DNA of 64,000 nucleotides from Microbulbifer sp. YPW16 (GCF_021290385.1 NZ_CP089928.1:2960501-3024500); one strand, 5' to 3'. Positions 1 through 9,536 are shown, counted from the first letter of the stretch. Numbers and translations are program-made. Notes: generated by a model from the letters alone, not told the origin.

Positions 1-589
1 CGCCCCTGAGTTCTGGCAGCCGGTCTGTCTCCCGGTCACCATAAAGCACGTGCAGTGTCACCAGGATAAAGGTGGTGTCGCGGCGCTGGAAACTGACGGC
101 ATATGGCGGGCGCACGAACTGCTCGTGCAGCACTTCCTGCCCGGTGTCTTGCAGCTGCTCTGGGGGGATGACAATCTCCGCAGCCAGACCTGAAGGGCGT
201 ACCCGTGAGCGCTGGAACAGGAATACCAGCCGCTCATCATTACCCGCGTCACCGATATTTACATCGGTCATCAGGAAGGCCCAGTCCTCACCGAGGAATG
301 CCAGTGCATCCCGCAATGCGCGCAGGTCACCCTTTACTTCCTGGATGGCAATCACATCGAACCGCGAGAGGATCTCAATGATCGCCCGCAAGCCGCGCAG
401 GTCTCGCTTGGGACTGTCATCACCGGTGGCGGTCCACTTGCGCGTCAATGAGGCGAACGAGCGGATATTCCAGGTTGCGATCAGCAGGTTGCTGGTGGCC
501 TTTGGCGGAATCTCGGCATCCAGGGCAGCGCGCAGCGCGTCGAGCTCGGCGCGGACGGCTGCAGGTGGATTGTCATGGATCGAGGCCAT
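1..589 (-). CDS. Endonuclease/exonuclease/phosphatase family protein (3' end outside window)
   Basis: Reading the minus strand from ATG at 589 gives an open frame that runs off the window edge, so the C-terminus is missing. The start follows a good GGAGGG ribosome site. The visible 196 residues carry two hallmarks of the EEP (DNase I-like) fold: a WNIR segment around residues 40-43 with the conserved Asn, and IQEV around 82-85 with the metal-binding Glu. A TLHVLYGD segment near the truncation fits a later strand of the fold. No signal peptide is evident. The substrate cannot be told from the family alone; members cut DNA, RNA or phospholipid headgroups. The gene is divergent from the ABC transporter genes that follow. 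Confidence 0.75.
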   Translation of the reverse strand, partial: MASIHDNPPAAVRAELDALRAALDAEIPPKATSNLLIATWNIRSFASLTRKWTATGDDSPKRDLRGLRAIIEILSRFDVIAIQEVKGDLRALRDALAFLGEDWAFLMTDVNIGDAGNDERLVFLFQRSRVRPSGLAAEIVIPPEQLQDTGQEVLHEQFVRPPYAVSFQRRDTTFILVTLHVLYGDRETDRLPELRG

Positions 590-739
590 TGTCCCTCCGG
601 CGCGGGCGTCCGGTATCCCGTTGACGGCGTACCCTGTTGCTGAAAGCATAGTCCTGCCGGGCCCTATACTTTGATCTCCAGCGGCATGTCGCCTGATGCG
701 TTTTGCTGTCGGCCGGGGCCGACTCCAACCGGGGAAGCC

Positions 740-1426
740 ATGAACGAAGTCCTGATACAGGCGCGGGACCTGTGCGTGTCCTATCGCAACGGGCGCGAGC
801 GGATCGACGTGCTGCGGGGACTGTCGCTGGAATTGCGGCGCGGTGAGGCGGTGGCCATTATCGGCCCGTCCGGCTCCGGCAAGAGCACCCTGCTGAACCT
901 GCTCAATGGCCTGCTGCAACCGGACAGCGGCAGCCTGCGGGTGCTCGACCGGGACGCGGCCGGGCTGGCAGAAAACGACTGGGCCCGGCTGCGCCGCACG
1001 CGCATTGCCACCCTATTCCAGGACGGCAACCTGGTTCCCACGCTGACAGTGGAGCGCAATATTGCCTTTCGCGCCGGACTCGCCGGCCTGCAGCAGCATA
1101 GTGGCCAGGCATTGCTGGAGCGCCTGGATATTGCCGACATTGCCCGGCGCTATCCCGACCAGGTTTCCGGCGGCCAGCGACAGCGGGCGGCACTGGCGTG
1201 CGCCTTCATCATGGAGCCGGAAATCATTTTGGCCGACGAGCCCACCGGCAGCCTGGACCAGGCCACCGCCCGGCGGGTAACGCCGCTGTTCTTCGACGCC
1301 ATCCGCGAGCGGGCGCTGGGCGCCCTGATCGTCACCCACAATACCGAGCTTGCCCGGCGCTGTGACCGGGTGCTGGAACTGCGGCGGGGAGCCCTGGAGC
1401 CATGGGACTCGGCACTGTCTTCCTGA
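740..1426 (+). CDS. ABC transporter ATP-binding protein (MacB/LolD/AttE type)
   Basis: A 228-residue ATPase with Walker A GPSGSGKST at about 42-50, signature VSGGQ at 142-146 and Walker B IILADEP at 162-168. The length and motif set are those of the LolD/MacB group, which drives FtsX-type permeases. I chose ATG 740 because GGGGAAG lies just upstream; an in-frame ATG at 671 would add 23 poorly conserved residues. The 3' end overlaps the permease gene by 25 bases, so the two are translationally coupled. With the lipocalin-like lipoprotein downstream, the set resembles AttEFGH. Mechanotransmission rather than small-molecule transport is likely for this exporter type (family inference). Confidence 0.9.
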   Translation: MNEVLIQARDLCVSYRNGRERIDVLRGLSLELRRGEAVAIIGPSGSGKSTLLNLLNGLLQPDSGSLRVLDRDAAGLAENDWARLRRTRIATLFQDGNLVPTLTVERNIAFRAGLAGLQQHSGQALLERLDIADIARRYPDQVSGGQRQRAALACAFIMEPEIILADEPTGSLDQATARRVTPLFFDAIRERALGALIVTHNTELARRCDRVLELRRGALEPWDSALSS

Positions 1427-3783
1427 GCCACTACCGGCGCCATCCCGGGCAACTGGCCGGCCTGCTGCTGATCCTGGCCTGCGCCGCCACCCTGTGGAGC
1501 GGGGTGCGCTCCCTGACCGGCCGCGCGGAGGAGGCCGTCGCCCAGTCCCGGGCGGCGCTGGAGCCGCGCCTGAGTGTGTTGCGCGTCGACGGCCGTGCCG
1601 TGGGGGTGGAGGATTTCGCCCGCCTGCGCCGGGCGGGGCTGTGTGCCTCGCCGCGGTTGCAGGTTTATATACCGGTGAGCGAGGCGCCTGAAGTCGTGGG
1701 TATCGATCCGTTCACGGCCGGTTGCCTGCGGCAGTACAGCGGCGAATCTCCGCTGGTGGAAGAACTGCTGGCCGGGCCCGCCCGCCCCCTGCTGCTGGGC
1801 AATGCGCGGGACCTGGCGCGCTGGCGGCAACTCTCCCTGCCGGGCAGCGGCGATTACCGGCTGCAACCGGCCGAGGGCATACCGCCGGGCCTGTTGCTGG
1901 CGGATATCGCCGTCGCCGCGGAGCTGGCTTCCGGCGGGCGTGCCGACCTCGAGATCCTGCTGCCGGCGGCTGAATTACAGGGGCGGGCGCTGCCGCCGGG
2001 GTATACCACCCGGGTCGAGGACTACGGTGTCGAACCGGAGTCGCTGGTGGAAGCCTTCCTGCTCAACCTGGATGCGCTGGGGGCGCTGGCACTGCTGGTG
2101 GCCGCGCTGCTGGTGCGCAGCATCTACCGTTTTGCGCTGGAGCAGCGACGCCGCAGCCTCGAGATCCTGGTGCGCCTGGGCGTGCCGGTGGCCCGGTTAC
2201 GGCTGGTGTTGGCGGCGGAGGTGCTGCTGCTGGCGGTGGCGGGCGGCAGTGTCGGTGTGTGGCTGGGGGCCATGCTGGCATCTGCGCTGGCCGGCGGCTT
2301 CCAGTGGACGCTTAGCGGCCTGTTCAGCGTGGACATCCTGGCGCAAAGCCCGCCCGCGCTGGAAACCTGGCTCGGCATGGTGCTGATCCTGGTGCTGGTG
2401 GTGGGCTGGGCCTGTATCGACCTGCTGCTACTGCGGCGCGTGCGGCCGGGCACGGAACTGGAAGGCGGGCGACGCCGGCAGCTGGCCCTGCTAATGGTGG
2501 CACTGCTGCTGGTGCCGGCCTCCCTGGTTGTATTGCTGGCGACGGAAAAACTGTGGCTGGTATTCCTCGCCGCCACCGGCTGCCTGGTGGGCGCCGGCCT
2601 GCTGTTGCCCGCGCTGCTGGACCGGCTGCTGGCGCGGGCCGAACGGCGCAGCCGCGCGGCGGGGATGGGCAGCGGTGCGCCGCTGCTGGAGTGGTCCTGT
2701 TCGGAGATGCGCGCACTGTGCCGGCTGCTGCAACTGCCGCTGGTGGCACTGGCATTCGCCATTGCGGCGGCGATCGGGGTGCAGGCGATGGTCACCGGGT
2801 TCGAGTCCACGTTCGGGCGCTGGCTCGACCAGCGCCTGCAGGGCGATCTCTACCTGGATCCCGGCCGGCCCGTGGCGACCGCCGCGTGGAATAAACAGCT
2901 GCAGCAATTGCCCGGAGTGAAAACGGTGTTGCCCATGGTACGCGGTCGCGGCCTGCTCGACGGCCAGGCGGTGGACGTCATGGCCGTGGACCCGGCCTCG
3001 CCGCTGGTGCGGGACTGGCCATTACTGGCTGCCGCTCCCGGGCCCTGGGCCGCACTTGCCGCACAGGGAGTGATGGTCAACGAGCAGCTGGCCCGGCGAC
3101 AGTCGCTGTCGGTGGGGGACCGGGTGCGGTTCCGGCTTGGCAGCGCGCCACTGTCACGGCAAGTGATTGGTATCTATGCCGACTACGGCAGGCCCGAGGG
3201 CGAACTGCTGCTACCGCTGGCGCTGGTGCCGGACTCCCTGCCCGAGCGCTACACCACCTTTGTGCTGGGGGTGAACGACACAGCCACTCCGGGCTGGCAG
3301 GACTGGCCGGAGCAATATCCCTGGCTGGCGGGCGGGCGCCTGCGGGACCAGCCGGGCCTGAAGCGCGCCGCCAGCGCCGCCTTTGCGCGAACCTTCCGCA
3401 TGACCCGATTGCTGAATATCCTGACGCTGGCCCTCGCCGGCACCGCCCTGGCACTGATGGGGCTGGTGATTTTCCGCCTGCGGCAACGCAGTTATACGCT
3501 GCTGCATGTGTACGGCGTGCCGCGGCGGCAGCTGCGCTGGCGGCTGGTGGCCCACAACATGCTGGTCACCGGCTTGCTGGCAATCGTGGCAACGCCACTG
3601 GGAGTTTTCCTCAGCTGGGTGCTGGTGGCGCGGATCAATCCGGTTGCCTTTGGCTGGTCCCTGCCACTGGAACTCTACCCGGGTTTCTGGCTGCAGGTGT
3701 GGCTGGCCAGCCTGCTGATCGGTGCCCTGGTGGGCCTGCTGATGCGCAACCCGGTGCGACTGGAGACCCTGAAAAATGAATAG
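1402..3783 (+). CDS. FtsX-like ABC transporter permease
   Basis: A 793-residue inner-membrane protein with an N-terminal transmembrane segment (about 15-35), a large periplasmic part, a first FtsX-like membrane block (about 225-355), further helices near 365-410, a second periplasmic MacB_PCD-like part and a C-terminal FtsX block (about 665-785). This duplicated 4+4 helix layout is typical of long permeases such as AttF/AttG or YbbP. It starts inside the ATPase gene and ends 8 bases inside the lipoprotein gene, so all three form one operon. In AttEFGH two permeases are present; here a single long one appears to do the job. Confidence 0.88.
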   Translation: MGLGTVFLSHYRRHPGQLAGLLLILACAATLWSGVRSLTGRAEEAVAQSRAALEPRLSVLRVDGRAVGVEDFARLRRAGLCASPRLQVYIPVSEAPEVVGIDPFTAGCLRQYSGESPLVEELLAGPARPLLLGNARDLARWRQLSLPGSGDYRLQPAEGIPPGLLLADIAVAAELASGGRADLEILLPAAELQGRALPPGYTTRVEDYGVEPESLVEAFLLNLDALGALALLVAALLVRSIYRFALEQRRRSLEILVRLGVPVARLRLVLAAEVLLLAVAGGSVGVWLGAMLASALAGGFQWTLSGLFSVDILAQSPPALETWLGMVLILVLVVGWACIDLLLLRRVRPGTELEGGRRRQLALLMVALLLVPASLVVLLATEKLWLVFLAATGCLVGAGLLLPALLDRLLARAERRSRAAGMGSGAPLLEWSCSEMRALCRLLQLPLVALAFAIAAAIGVQAMVTGFESTFGRWLDQRLQGDLYLDPGRPVATAAWNKQLQQLPGVKTVLPMVRGRGLLDGQAVDVMAVDPASPLVRDWPLLAAAPGPWAALAAQGVMVNEQLARRQSLSVGDRVRFRLGSAPLSRQVIGIYADYGRPEGELLLPLALVPDSLPERYTTFVLGVNDTATPGWQDWPEQYPWLAGGRLRDQPGLKRAASAAFARTFRMTRLLNILTLALAGTALALMGLVIFRLRQRSYTLLHVYGVPRRQLRWRLVAHNMLVTGLLAIVATPLGVFLSWVLVARINPVAFGWSLPLELYPGFWLQVWLASLLIGALVGLLMRNPVRLETLKNE

Positions 3784-4852
3784 CCTGCTCCGGCTCGCAC
3801 TGCTTGCTCTGATACTGGCCGGTTGTGGCGAGCGCGCCGGTAACAGCGAAGGAGGGGAATCCCTCGGCGCCCTGAGCGACGCCCCCGGGCAGTTTCGGCA
3901 GGCGCTACCGGGTATGACCGTCCGCCTGCCGGAGGATATGGGGGCGCACCGACAATACCGCCTCGAGTGGTGGTACCTGACCGCCAACCTGCAGGGCGCC
4001 GGTGGCGAGCGCTTCGGTGTGCAGTGGACACTGTTCCGGTTTGGCCTGAAGCCCGGGCCCTTTGAAAACCCTGAGCCCGGCTGGCACCGCAATGAGGTCT
4101 GGCTCGCCCACGCGGCACTCAGCCGCCCGGGTGATCACCGGTTTGTCGCCCGCAGTGCCCGCGGCGGCACCGGCCAGGCCGGCATCACGGTACGGCCCTT
4201 CAGGGCCTGGATTGACCACTGGCAGCTGGAAAGTGACGAAGGCAAACCCTGGTCGCTGGCGGTGGACGGTGGGGAGTTCGCCTACCGCCTGCAACTGCAG
4301 CCACGTTTGCCCCCGGTATTTCACGGTGAGCGCGGCTTCAGTGCCAAGTCCGCCGGTGGCGGCGGCTCGATGTATTTCAGCTATCCAATGCTGGCAATTG
4401 ACGGCACGGTGCAGGTCGATGGCCAGGATTTTCCGGTCAGCGGGCGGGGCTGGTTCGACCGGGAGTGGAGCAGCCAGTACCTGAAACCGGACCAGCAGGG
4501 CTGGGACTGGCTGGCGCTGCACCTGGAGGATGGCCGTCACCTGATGGTGTTCCGCCTGCGCGGTGCCGACCCCTATTTTTCCGGCACTTTAGTAGAAGCC
4601 GACGGCACCACCCGTAACCTCAGTGCCGGCGACTTCAGCCTGCAGCCCCGTGAATACCGCGACAGCCGCTTTGGCCGGGTGCCGGTCGCCTGGCAGCTGC
4701 GGGTTCCGGCTGCCAACCTGGACCTGGTAGTCCGTTCCTGGCCCGGCGATTACTGGAACCCGGGCAGCCTGCGCTACTGGGAGGGCCCGGTCAGTGTCAG
4801 CGGCAGCCACGCCGGTGAGGGCTACCTGGAGATGACCGGCTACGGCAACTGA
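3776..4852 (+). CDS. Lipocalin-like lipoprotein (AttH/CrtC hydratase-like fold)
   Basis: The 358-residue product begins with a lipoprotein signal; the lipobox LAGC places the acylated Cys at residue 17. The body (from about residue 50, HRQYRLEWWYLTANL) matches the paired lipocalin-like domains of AttH and carotenoid 1,2-hydratase. The REWSSQYL segment near 225 is a typical signature of that fold. It overlaps the permease by 8 bases, so it is the last gene of an ATPase-permease-lipoprotein operon. The likely role is a periplasmic lipoprotein working with the ABC pair. There are no carotenoid genes nearby, so a hydratase role is unlikely. Confidence 0.82.
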   Translation: MNSLLRLALLALILAGCGERAGNSEGGESLGALSDAPGQFRQALPGMTVRLPEDMGAHRQYRLEWWYLTANLQGAGGERFGVQWTLFRFGLKPGPFENPEPGWHRNEVWLAHAALSRPGDHRFVARSARGGTGQAGITVRPFRAWIDHWQLESDEGKPWSLAVDGGEFAYRLQLQPRLPPVFHGERGFSAKSAGGGGSMYFSYPMLAIDGTVQVDGQDFPVSGRGWFDREWSSQYLKPDQQGWDWLALHLEDGRHLMVFRLRGADPYFSGTLVEADGTTRNLSAGDFSLQPREYRDSRFGRVPVAWQLRVPAANLDLVVRSWPGDYWNPGSLRYWEGPVSVSGSHAGEGYLEMTGYGN

Positions 4853-5096
4853 ATATGCCCGGCGCGCTGCCGGCGTCGCGGGAAATTTCCCGCCCCTGCC
4901 TGATTGCACCTCCTCCTTTCTCATATCGCGCTGCGGGGGCAGGCCCGGCGCGGCAATATACCCTGGTTGCGGAATAGCAGATGTAAGTCGCAGGACGGGC
5001 GCGCCAGTCACCGGTCCCAGGCGGCGTGGCCTCGAATGCCATCCTATGATTCCTGCAACATTGTGTTTCCCCGATGCCCGGCTGCGGGAGGATTAA
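4853..5096. other. Intergenic region with a perfect 16-bp palindrome
   Basis: There is no convincing gene between the lipocalin-like lipoprotein and the DUF3604 gene. At 4878-4893 lies GCGGGAAATTTCCCGC, a perfect inverted repeat directly after the lipoprotein stop. It is not followed by a T-run, so it is a weak candidate terminator or an operator. The promoter of the next gene must lie here but no clear -35/-10 pair was seen. Confidence 0.5.
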
Positions 5097-7055
5097 ATGC
5101 ATCGCTTCAGCCAGTTACTGCTGCTTTCCCTGTTGCTCACCGCTTGCGGTGGTGAAAACGAAAAGCCCGCACCGGAACCGGATGCAAGTGCCGGCGCGGA
5201 AAATGGTAAGGCGTCGGCAGGGCCAGAAGTCCCGGCTGGCCATGCGGAGACTGGAAGCACTGATACAGAGGCGGCAACCGGGGAAAGGGATGGCGATGCG
5301 GCTGCCGGCAATGTCACCGGCGACATAGCCACAGACGTCTATTTCGGGAACTTCCACGTCCACACCAGTTACTCATTTGATGCAGTAACCAATGGCGCCA
5401 CCACCACCCCGGATGACGCCTACCGCTGGGCGAAGGGTGAGGCCATCTCCGCCGGGACACTGGGTGGCGAATTGCAGATCGAGCGGCCACTGGATTTCTA
5501 CTCGGTATCCGACCACGCCGAGTACCTGGGCGTGTTCAAGAAGATGTACGACCCGGAGAGCCCGGCCAGCAAGCTGCCGATCGCGAAGGAAATTACCTCG
5601 GACGATACCAAAGTGGCATTCGATGCCTATGCCCGTGTGCTGGACTCGATGCAGCCGGGCAACTCGGACCCGGCCTTGTCGGATCCGTCGATTACCAAAC
5701 CCATCTGGCAGGAAATGGTGGAGACTGCTGACAGGCACTACAAGCCGGGCAAGTTCACCACCTTCCCCGCCTTCGAGTGGACCTCGAACCCGGACAAGCT
5801 GAACCTGCACCGGGTGGTGGTATTCCGCACCTCCGAGGGTGTTCCGGATATGCCTTACTCGGCGCTGGACTCCGACGATCCCCGCGACCTGTGGAAATGG
5901 ATGGCGAAGATGCGCGAGGGCGGCGCCACCCTGTTTGCCATTCCCCATAACGGCAATGCCAGTGACGGGCTGATGTTCCCGGTGGCGCTCGATGGCGAGC
6001 CACTGACGGCGGACTATATCGAGACCCGGGTCCGGAATGAGCCGGTATACGAGGTCTCGCAGATCAAGGGCACATCGGAAACCCATCCGGAGCTGGCGCC
6101 CAACGACGAATTCGCGGGTTTCGAGATCTGGGATTACACCCTCTCCTCCACCAGGGTGGAACGCCCCAAGAACAAGAAAGGCAGCTACGCCCGCCAGGCC
6201 TATCTCGATGGGCTGGCCATGGCCGCCAAGGGCAGGGGCAACCCCTATGTGTTCGGACTGATCGGCGACTCCGATACCCACAATTCCGCGGCCACCATAG
6301 AAGAGGACAACTACACCGGTAAATTTGGTATCGAGTCGAAAGCGGAACACCGGCTGGATGGCCCGGTACCCGGTGATGAGGTGAACAACCAGCGCGTGCG
6401 GGAATTCAGCTCAGGTGGCCTTGCCGCGGTGTGGGCGCCGGAAAATACACGGGAAGCCATCTGGGATGCAATCAAGCGCAAGGAAACCTACGCAACTTCC
6501 GGCACCCGGATGCAGGTGCGCTTCTTCGGTGGTTGGGATTACGACAAGGACAGTATGCAGGGCGACTGGGCCAGGGCTGCCTATGAAAAGGGCGTCCCCA
6601 TGGGTGGCAACCTGGAGCCAGGCAGTGGCGACAGGAAACCGGTCTTCCTGGTGCAGGCGATGAAAGACAGCGCCGGGGCTAACCTGGACCGCATCCAGAT
6701 CATCAAGGGCTGGGTGGACAAGGACGGCAAGCAGCACAAGAAAATTTACGATGTGGCGCTGTCCGGCGATCGCAAGCCCGGCAGTGATGGCAAGGTGCCG
6801 CCGGTGGGCAATACCGTCAATGTGGAAAAGGCAACCTACACCAACGATATCGGCTCCGGCCAGCTCTCCGCAGTATGGACGGACGAGGAATTCGACCCGG
6901 CACAACATGCTTTCTATTACGCCCGGGTAATCGAGATCCCCACACCGCGCTGGTCCACCTACGATGCCGCAAAGCTGGGGCGCGAACCGCCCGACAGCCT
7001 GCCGGAGACAATCCAGGAACGCGCCTGGACCTCGCCGATCTGGTATTCGCCGTAA
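5097..7055 (+). CDS. DUF3604 domain lipoprotein
   Basis: The protein has 652 residues. A lipoprotein signal ends at LTAC (Cys 17), followed by a low-complexity Glu/Ala/Gly linker to about residue 75. The DUF3604 domain starts at VYFGNFHVHTSYSFDA and contains SVSDHAEYLG, IPHNGN and GLIGDSDTH. These His/Asp clusters recall PHP-type phosphoesterase metal sites, but the family has no established reaction. The start ATG follows GGGAGGATTA, a good ribosome site. The gene stands alone, convergent with the small membrane-protein gene 13 bases away. Location is predicted as a membrane-anchored lipoprotein on the periplasmic or outer side. Confidence 0.88.
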   Translation: MHRFSQLLLLSLLLTACGGENEKPAPEPDASAGAENGKASAGPEVPAGHAETGSTDTEAATGERDGDAAAGNVTGDIATDVYFGNFHVHTSYSFDAVTNGATTTPDDAYRWAKGEAISAGTLGGELQIERPLDFYSVSDHAEYLGVFKKMYDPESPASKLPIAKEITSDDTKVAFDAYARVLDSMQPGNSDPALSDPSITKPIWQEMVETADRHYKPGKFTTFPAFEWTSNPDKLNLHRVVVFRTSEGVPDMPYSALDSDDPRDLWKWMAKMREGGATLFAIPHNGNASDGLMFPVALDGEPLTADYIETRVRNEPVYEVSQIKGTSETHPELAPNDEFAGFEIWDYTLSSTRVERPKNKKGSYARQAYLDGLAMAAKGRGNPYVFGLIGDSDTHNSAATIEEDNYTGKFGIESKAEHRLDGPVPGDEVNNQRVREFSSGGLAAVWAPENTREAIWDAIKRKETYATSGTRMQVRFFGGWDYDKDSMQGDWARAAYEKGVPMGGNLEPGSGDRKPVFLVQAMKDSAGANLDRIQIIKGWVDKDGKQHKKIYDVALSGDRKPGSDGKVPPVGNTVNVEKATYTNDIGSGQLSAVWTDEEFDPAQHAFYYARVIEIPTPRWSTYDAAKLGREPPDSLPETIQERAWTSPIWYSP

Positions 7056-7068
7056 GCAGGGTGGGCCG

Positions 7069-7554
7069 CTAGATTGTCTCTTGGGGCTGGATACTCCGTG
7101 AGGCCAGCGAGGTAAGGGTCTCCGGCAGGCGCGAATGAATCATCAACCCGCCAGCGGCCACGATGACGAGGGACGGCAAGCCGACGGCGAAGGTGCCGGA
7201 CAGGGTCGAGTACTCCGTCAGCAGTTGCCCGACGCCAGCGGCCACCAGGCCGACATAGGACCAGCTCATAAAGTAGGCGTGAAGGTTCATCCACCCGTAG
7301 GCCGGCCTGCGCAGGAAGGCCGGGATAAACCCGGCGCTGAGGGTGGCGAGGCTGATCCAGGCAAGAATATGGAAGGGGCCGGCGGTGCTTGAGTCCTCAT
7401 ACACCGACAGCGCGCTCAGGTTAGCCAGCAACAGGGAGGCGCAGTACAGGTAGCCCGGCCAACGATGCTTCCTCCCGCCTTTTTTCTGCAACAGCGCCAC
7501 CGCTCCAAATGCGAGACACGCGCAGGCGAGTACAAAGTGAATAGTGCCCAACAT
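7069..7554 (-). CDS. DUF2306-like small integral membrane protein
   Basis: The 161-residue protein has about four to five hydrophobic helices. It opens with MLGTIHFVLACACLAFGAV, has KGGRKHRWPGYLY between helices one and two, and later YGWMNLHAYFMSWSYVGL. The conserved His and Arg/Lys pattern between helices resembles DUF2306 membrane proteins, sometimes compared with haem-binding cytochrome-like proteins. Function is unknown. It is convergent with the DUF3604 gene and has no operon partner. The family assignment is from pattern memory, not from a search. Confidence 0.7.
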   Translation of the reverse strand: MLGTIHFVLACACLAFGAVALLQKKGGRKHRWPGYLYCASLLLANLSALSVYEDSSTAGPFHILAWISLATLSAGFIPAFLRRPAYGWMNLHAYFMSWSYVGLVAAGVGQLLTEYSTLSGTFAVGLPSLVIVAAGGLMIHSRLPETLTSLASRSIQPQETI

Positions 7555-7882
7555 GATTCAGGTTCCCTCCCGGCCGGGCCAGCTTGTATGCACCGGCATC
7601 TATCCCTAGTTGTTTTCCAGCGCGTGAACCAGCGCCTGTTCCCTACTACCCCGTGGTTTTGCCCAGGCCCCGTGCCCGGATACCGCGCTACACAGTAAGT
7701 CGGATTTCCTGACCCCGGTCAAGCCACCGTTCTCACCCGGGACCGGGCCGGTATCCGCCATCCATGACCCGGCAGCCGCCCTTGGCGCAACCTACCGCGC
7801 CTGATTTACAATGGCCTGCCGGTATTACCCGGCCCGGCGCCAAGACGCCGTGCAGCAGTCATATCCTGAATAGAGACCCAGT
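7555..7882. other. Intergenic region without recognisable gene
   Basis: This 328-base gap separates two divergent genes (DUF2306-like and coiled-coil lipoprotein). It is GC-rich with several short GC inverted repeats but no long hairpin with a T-run and no convincing small ORF. Promoters for both flanking genes should be here; I could not assign them. Confidence 0.5.
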
Positions 7883-8614
7883 ATGAGAATCCAGTACCCC
7901 GCCAGAATCCTGGCCGCCTTTGCCCTGGCCGCCTCCGTCCTGGCCCTGCTTGCGGGCTGCAGCAGGCCGGAGACCCCGCAGGAGGTCACCCAGGCTTTCT
8001 GGGGCGCGGCGGTGGATGGCGATGGCGGCGATGTGGCCCGCTATTCCACTCTGGGCCACCCGGACGCCTTTGACGGCTTCGCCCGCGACTGGGAAGGCTA
8101 CCGCCCGTCCTGGGGCAGGGTGATCATCGATGGCGACCAGGCCAGCGTGGTGTCGGAATTTGCCCGCCCCGATGGCGCGCGCGACAGCGAGCGCTCCTTT
8201 GTCACCTACCTGGTGCGCCGCGACGATACCTGGCTGGTGGACTACGACCGCACCGCCCGCAGCGTCAACGGCGGCCTGTTCGGCGACATGTTCAACCAGT
8301 TCGACCGCCTCAGCCGCGAGTTCTCGCGGCAGTTCGACCAATCGACCAAGGACGCCAATGCCGAGGTGGAGCGCATGCTGGAAGAACTGGAGGGCGCCGG
8401 CCAGGAGCTGGGCGAGCAGGCCTCCGAGGCGCTGGAACGCTACTCTGAGGAGCTGGACAAGGCCCTGCAGGAAATGGAGCAGTCCATCGAGCAATCGCTG
8501 GAGGAAGACCAGAACAGCCTGCCGGCGCCGGAACAGAAGCCGATGGATTCTGCAGCCGTTGGCCCGCTACAAGGTAAGAGCACGGTCTTCGAATGGAACC
8601 GGCTTCCTGCCTGA
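7883..8614 (+). CDS. Lipoprotein with NTF2/DUF4878-like domain and C-terminal coiled coil
   Basis: The 243-residue product has a lipoprotein signal with LAGC (Cys 26). Residues about 30-120 read PETPQEVTQAFWGAAVDGD and onward, a pattern of DUF4878/NTF2-like domains often found in lipoproteins. Residues about 130-215 are rich in Glu, Gln, Leu and Ala in heptad-like spacing and should form a long coiled coil. The C-terminus is basic and Pro-containing. The ribosome site is weak. The gene is alone; its function is not known. Domain naming is tentative. Confidence 0.75.
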   Translation: MRIQYPARILAAFALAASVLALLAGCSRPETPQEVTQAFWGAAVDGDGGDVARYSTLGHPDAFDGFARDWEGYRPSWGRVIIDGDQASVVSEFARPDGARDSERSFVTYLVRRDDTWLVDYDRTARSVNGGLFGDMFNQFDRLSREFSRQFDQSTKDANAEVERMLEELEGAGQELGEQASEALERYSEELDKALQEMEQSIEQSLEEDQNSLPAPEQKPMDSAAVGPLQGKSTVFEWNRLPA

Positions 8615-8762
8615 TTGATATCTGGCCTGGTAATCCTTCCAACTAAATAGAGAGCCCTGCGGTGCACGGTGTACATGCACTGCGGCTGGCTGCTCATTCA
8701 TGGAAATGTCAGCTCGGCCCTGTAGGCCACCTGCGTCAATTGAGCCGAGTCTGCCGGGGCCG

Positions 8763-9215
8763 TTAGTCGACCTTGAAGTCCGGTATACGAATGCTCTGCA
8801 TCGCCAGGTGCACTTCGCGCAAAAAGAATGCAAGCCCGGCAATCAGCGCCAGCATCGCGGCGGCAAACAAGGCTCCGACGACGCTACCCAGTGGGGCATC
8901 AATCATCACGCCAACAAACAGCATGGCGATCACCACGCACAGCAAGAGGGCTGAAATCGTCGAGGCTGTAATTGCCACACTGGAGTAGTGTCTCCGGCGA
9001 TCGAGGGCTCGGAGTTCTCCAGCAATCGAGTCCGGCTTGATGAGCGAGAAGTCAATCTCACCCTCTGCCAGGGCCCTGCCGCGATCGATGATCCTGGCAA
9101 GGCGGCCAGTCATGACGGCGAGCATCCCGGCAATCCCGGTCAGCAGGAAAGCGGGCGCCAGTGCAAGCTGGATCGCGCTTGCACTGGCATTGAGGATTTC
9201 AGGGGTTGAAGCCAT
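8763..9215 (-). CDS. DUF2721 family membrane protein
   Basis: The protein has 150 residues. The first helix (about 14-36) reads AIQLALAPAFLLTGIAGM and is followed by TGRLARIIDRGRAL, the typical DUF2721 opening. Two more helices lie near 80-130 (ASTISALLLCVVIAMLFVGV and the following one). The C-terminus is short and charged. Function is unknown. The gene lies on its own between a lipoprotein gene and a DUF3775 gene. Confidence 0.8.
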   Translation of the reverse strand: MASTPEILNASASAIQLALAPAFLLTGIAGMLAVMTGRLARIIDRGRALAEGEIDFSLIKPDSIAGELRALDRRRHYSSVAITASTISALLLCVVIAMLFVGVMIDAPLGSVVGALFAAAMLALIAGLAFFLREVHLAMQSIRIPDFKVD

Positions 9216-9536
9216 ATTGCTAGCTCGTCACGAGGCACATATTTATTGGCGATAAAGTGCTTATCTTTCAGGTGCACACCCGGTCGCATTCTCGACCTGC
9301 TGCCCGGACGCTCAAGGCATTGGATAAATGGCACGGGTTTTCGCGATAGCGTACCGGACTTTTCCGCAGGTCTCCACCGGCCGGTTGATCGGATTATCAG
9401 GCGCGAAAACCAGCCGCGCTCCGGGGAAGGAAAATGTAAGCATGAGTGAAGGTGCGGCCAGTCGTCTCGACTATATCCGCGTCGAAGATATCGGGTAGGC
9501 GCCAGCTGTGACTGGCCGGGTACCAGACGGCAACCG
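9216..9536. other. Intergenic region, nothing recognised
   Basis: About 320 bases upstream of the DUF2721 gene and downstream of the DUF3775 gene, both on the minus strand. Short frames exist on both strands, but none has a good ribosome site plus protein-like composition. No clear terminator or repeat was found. Confidence 0.45.
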
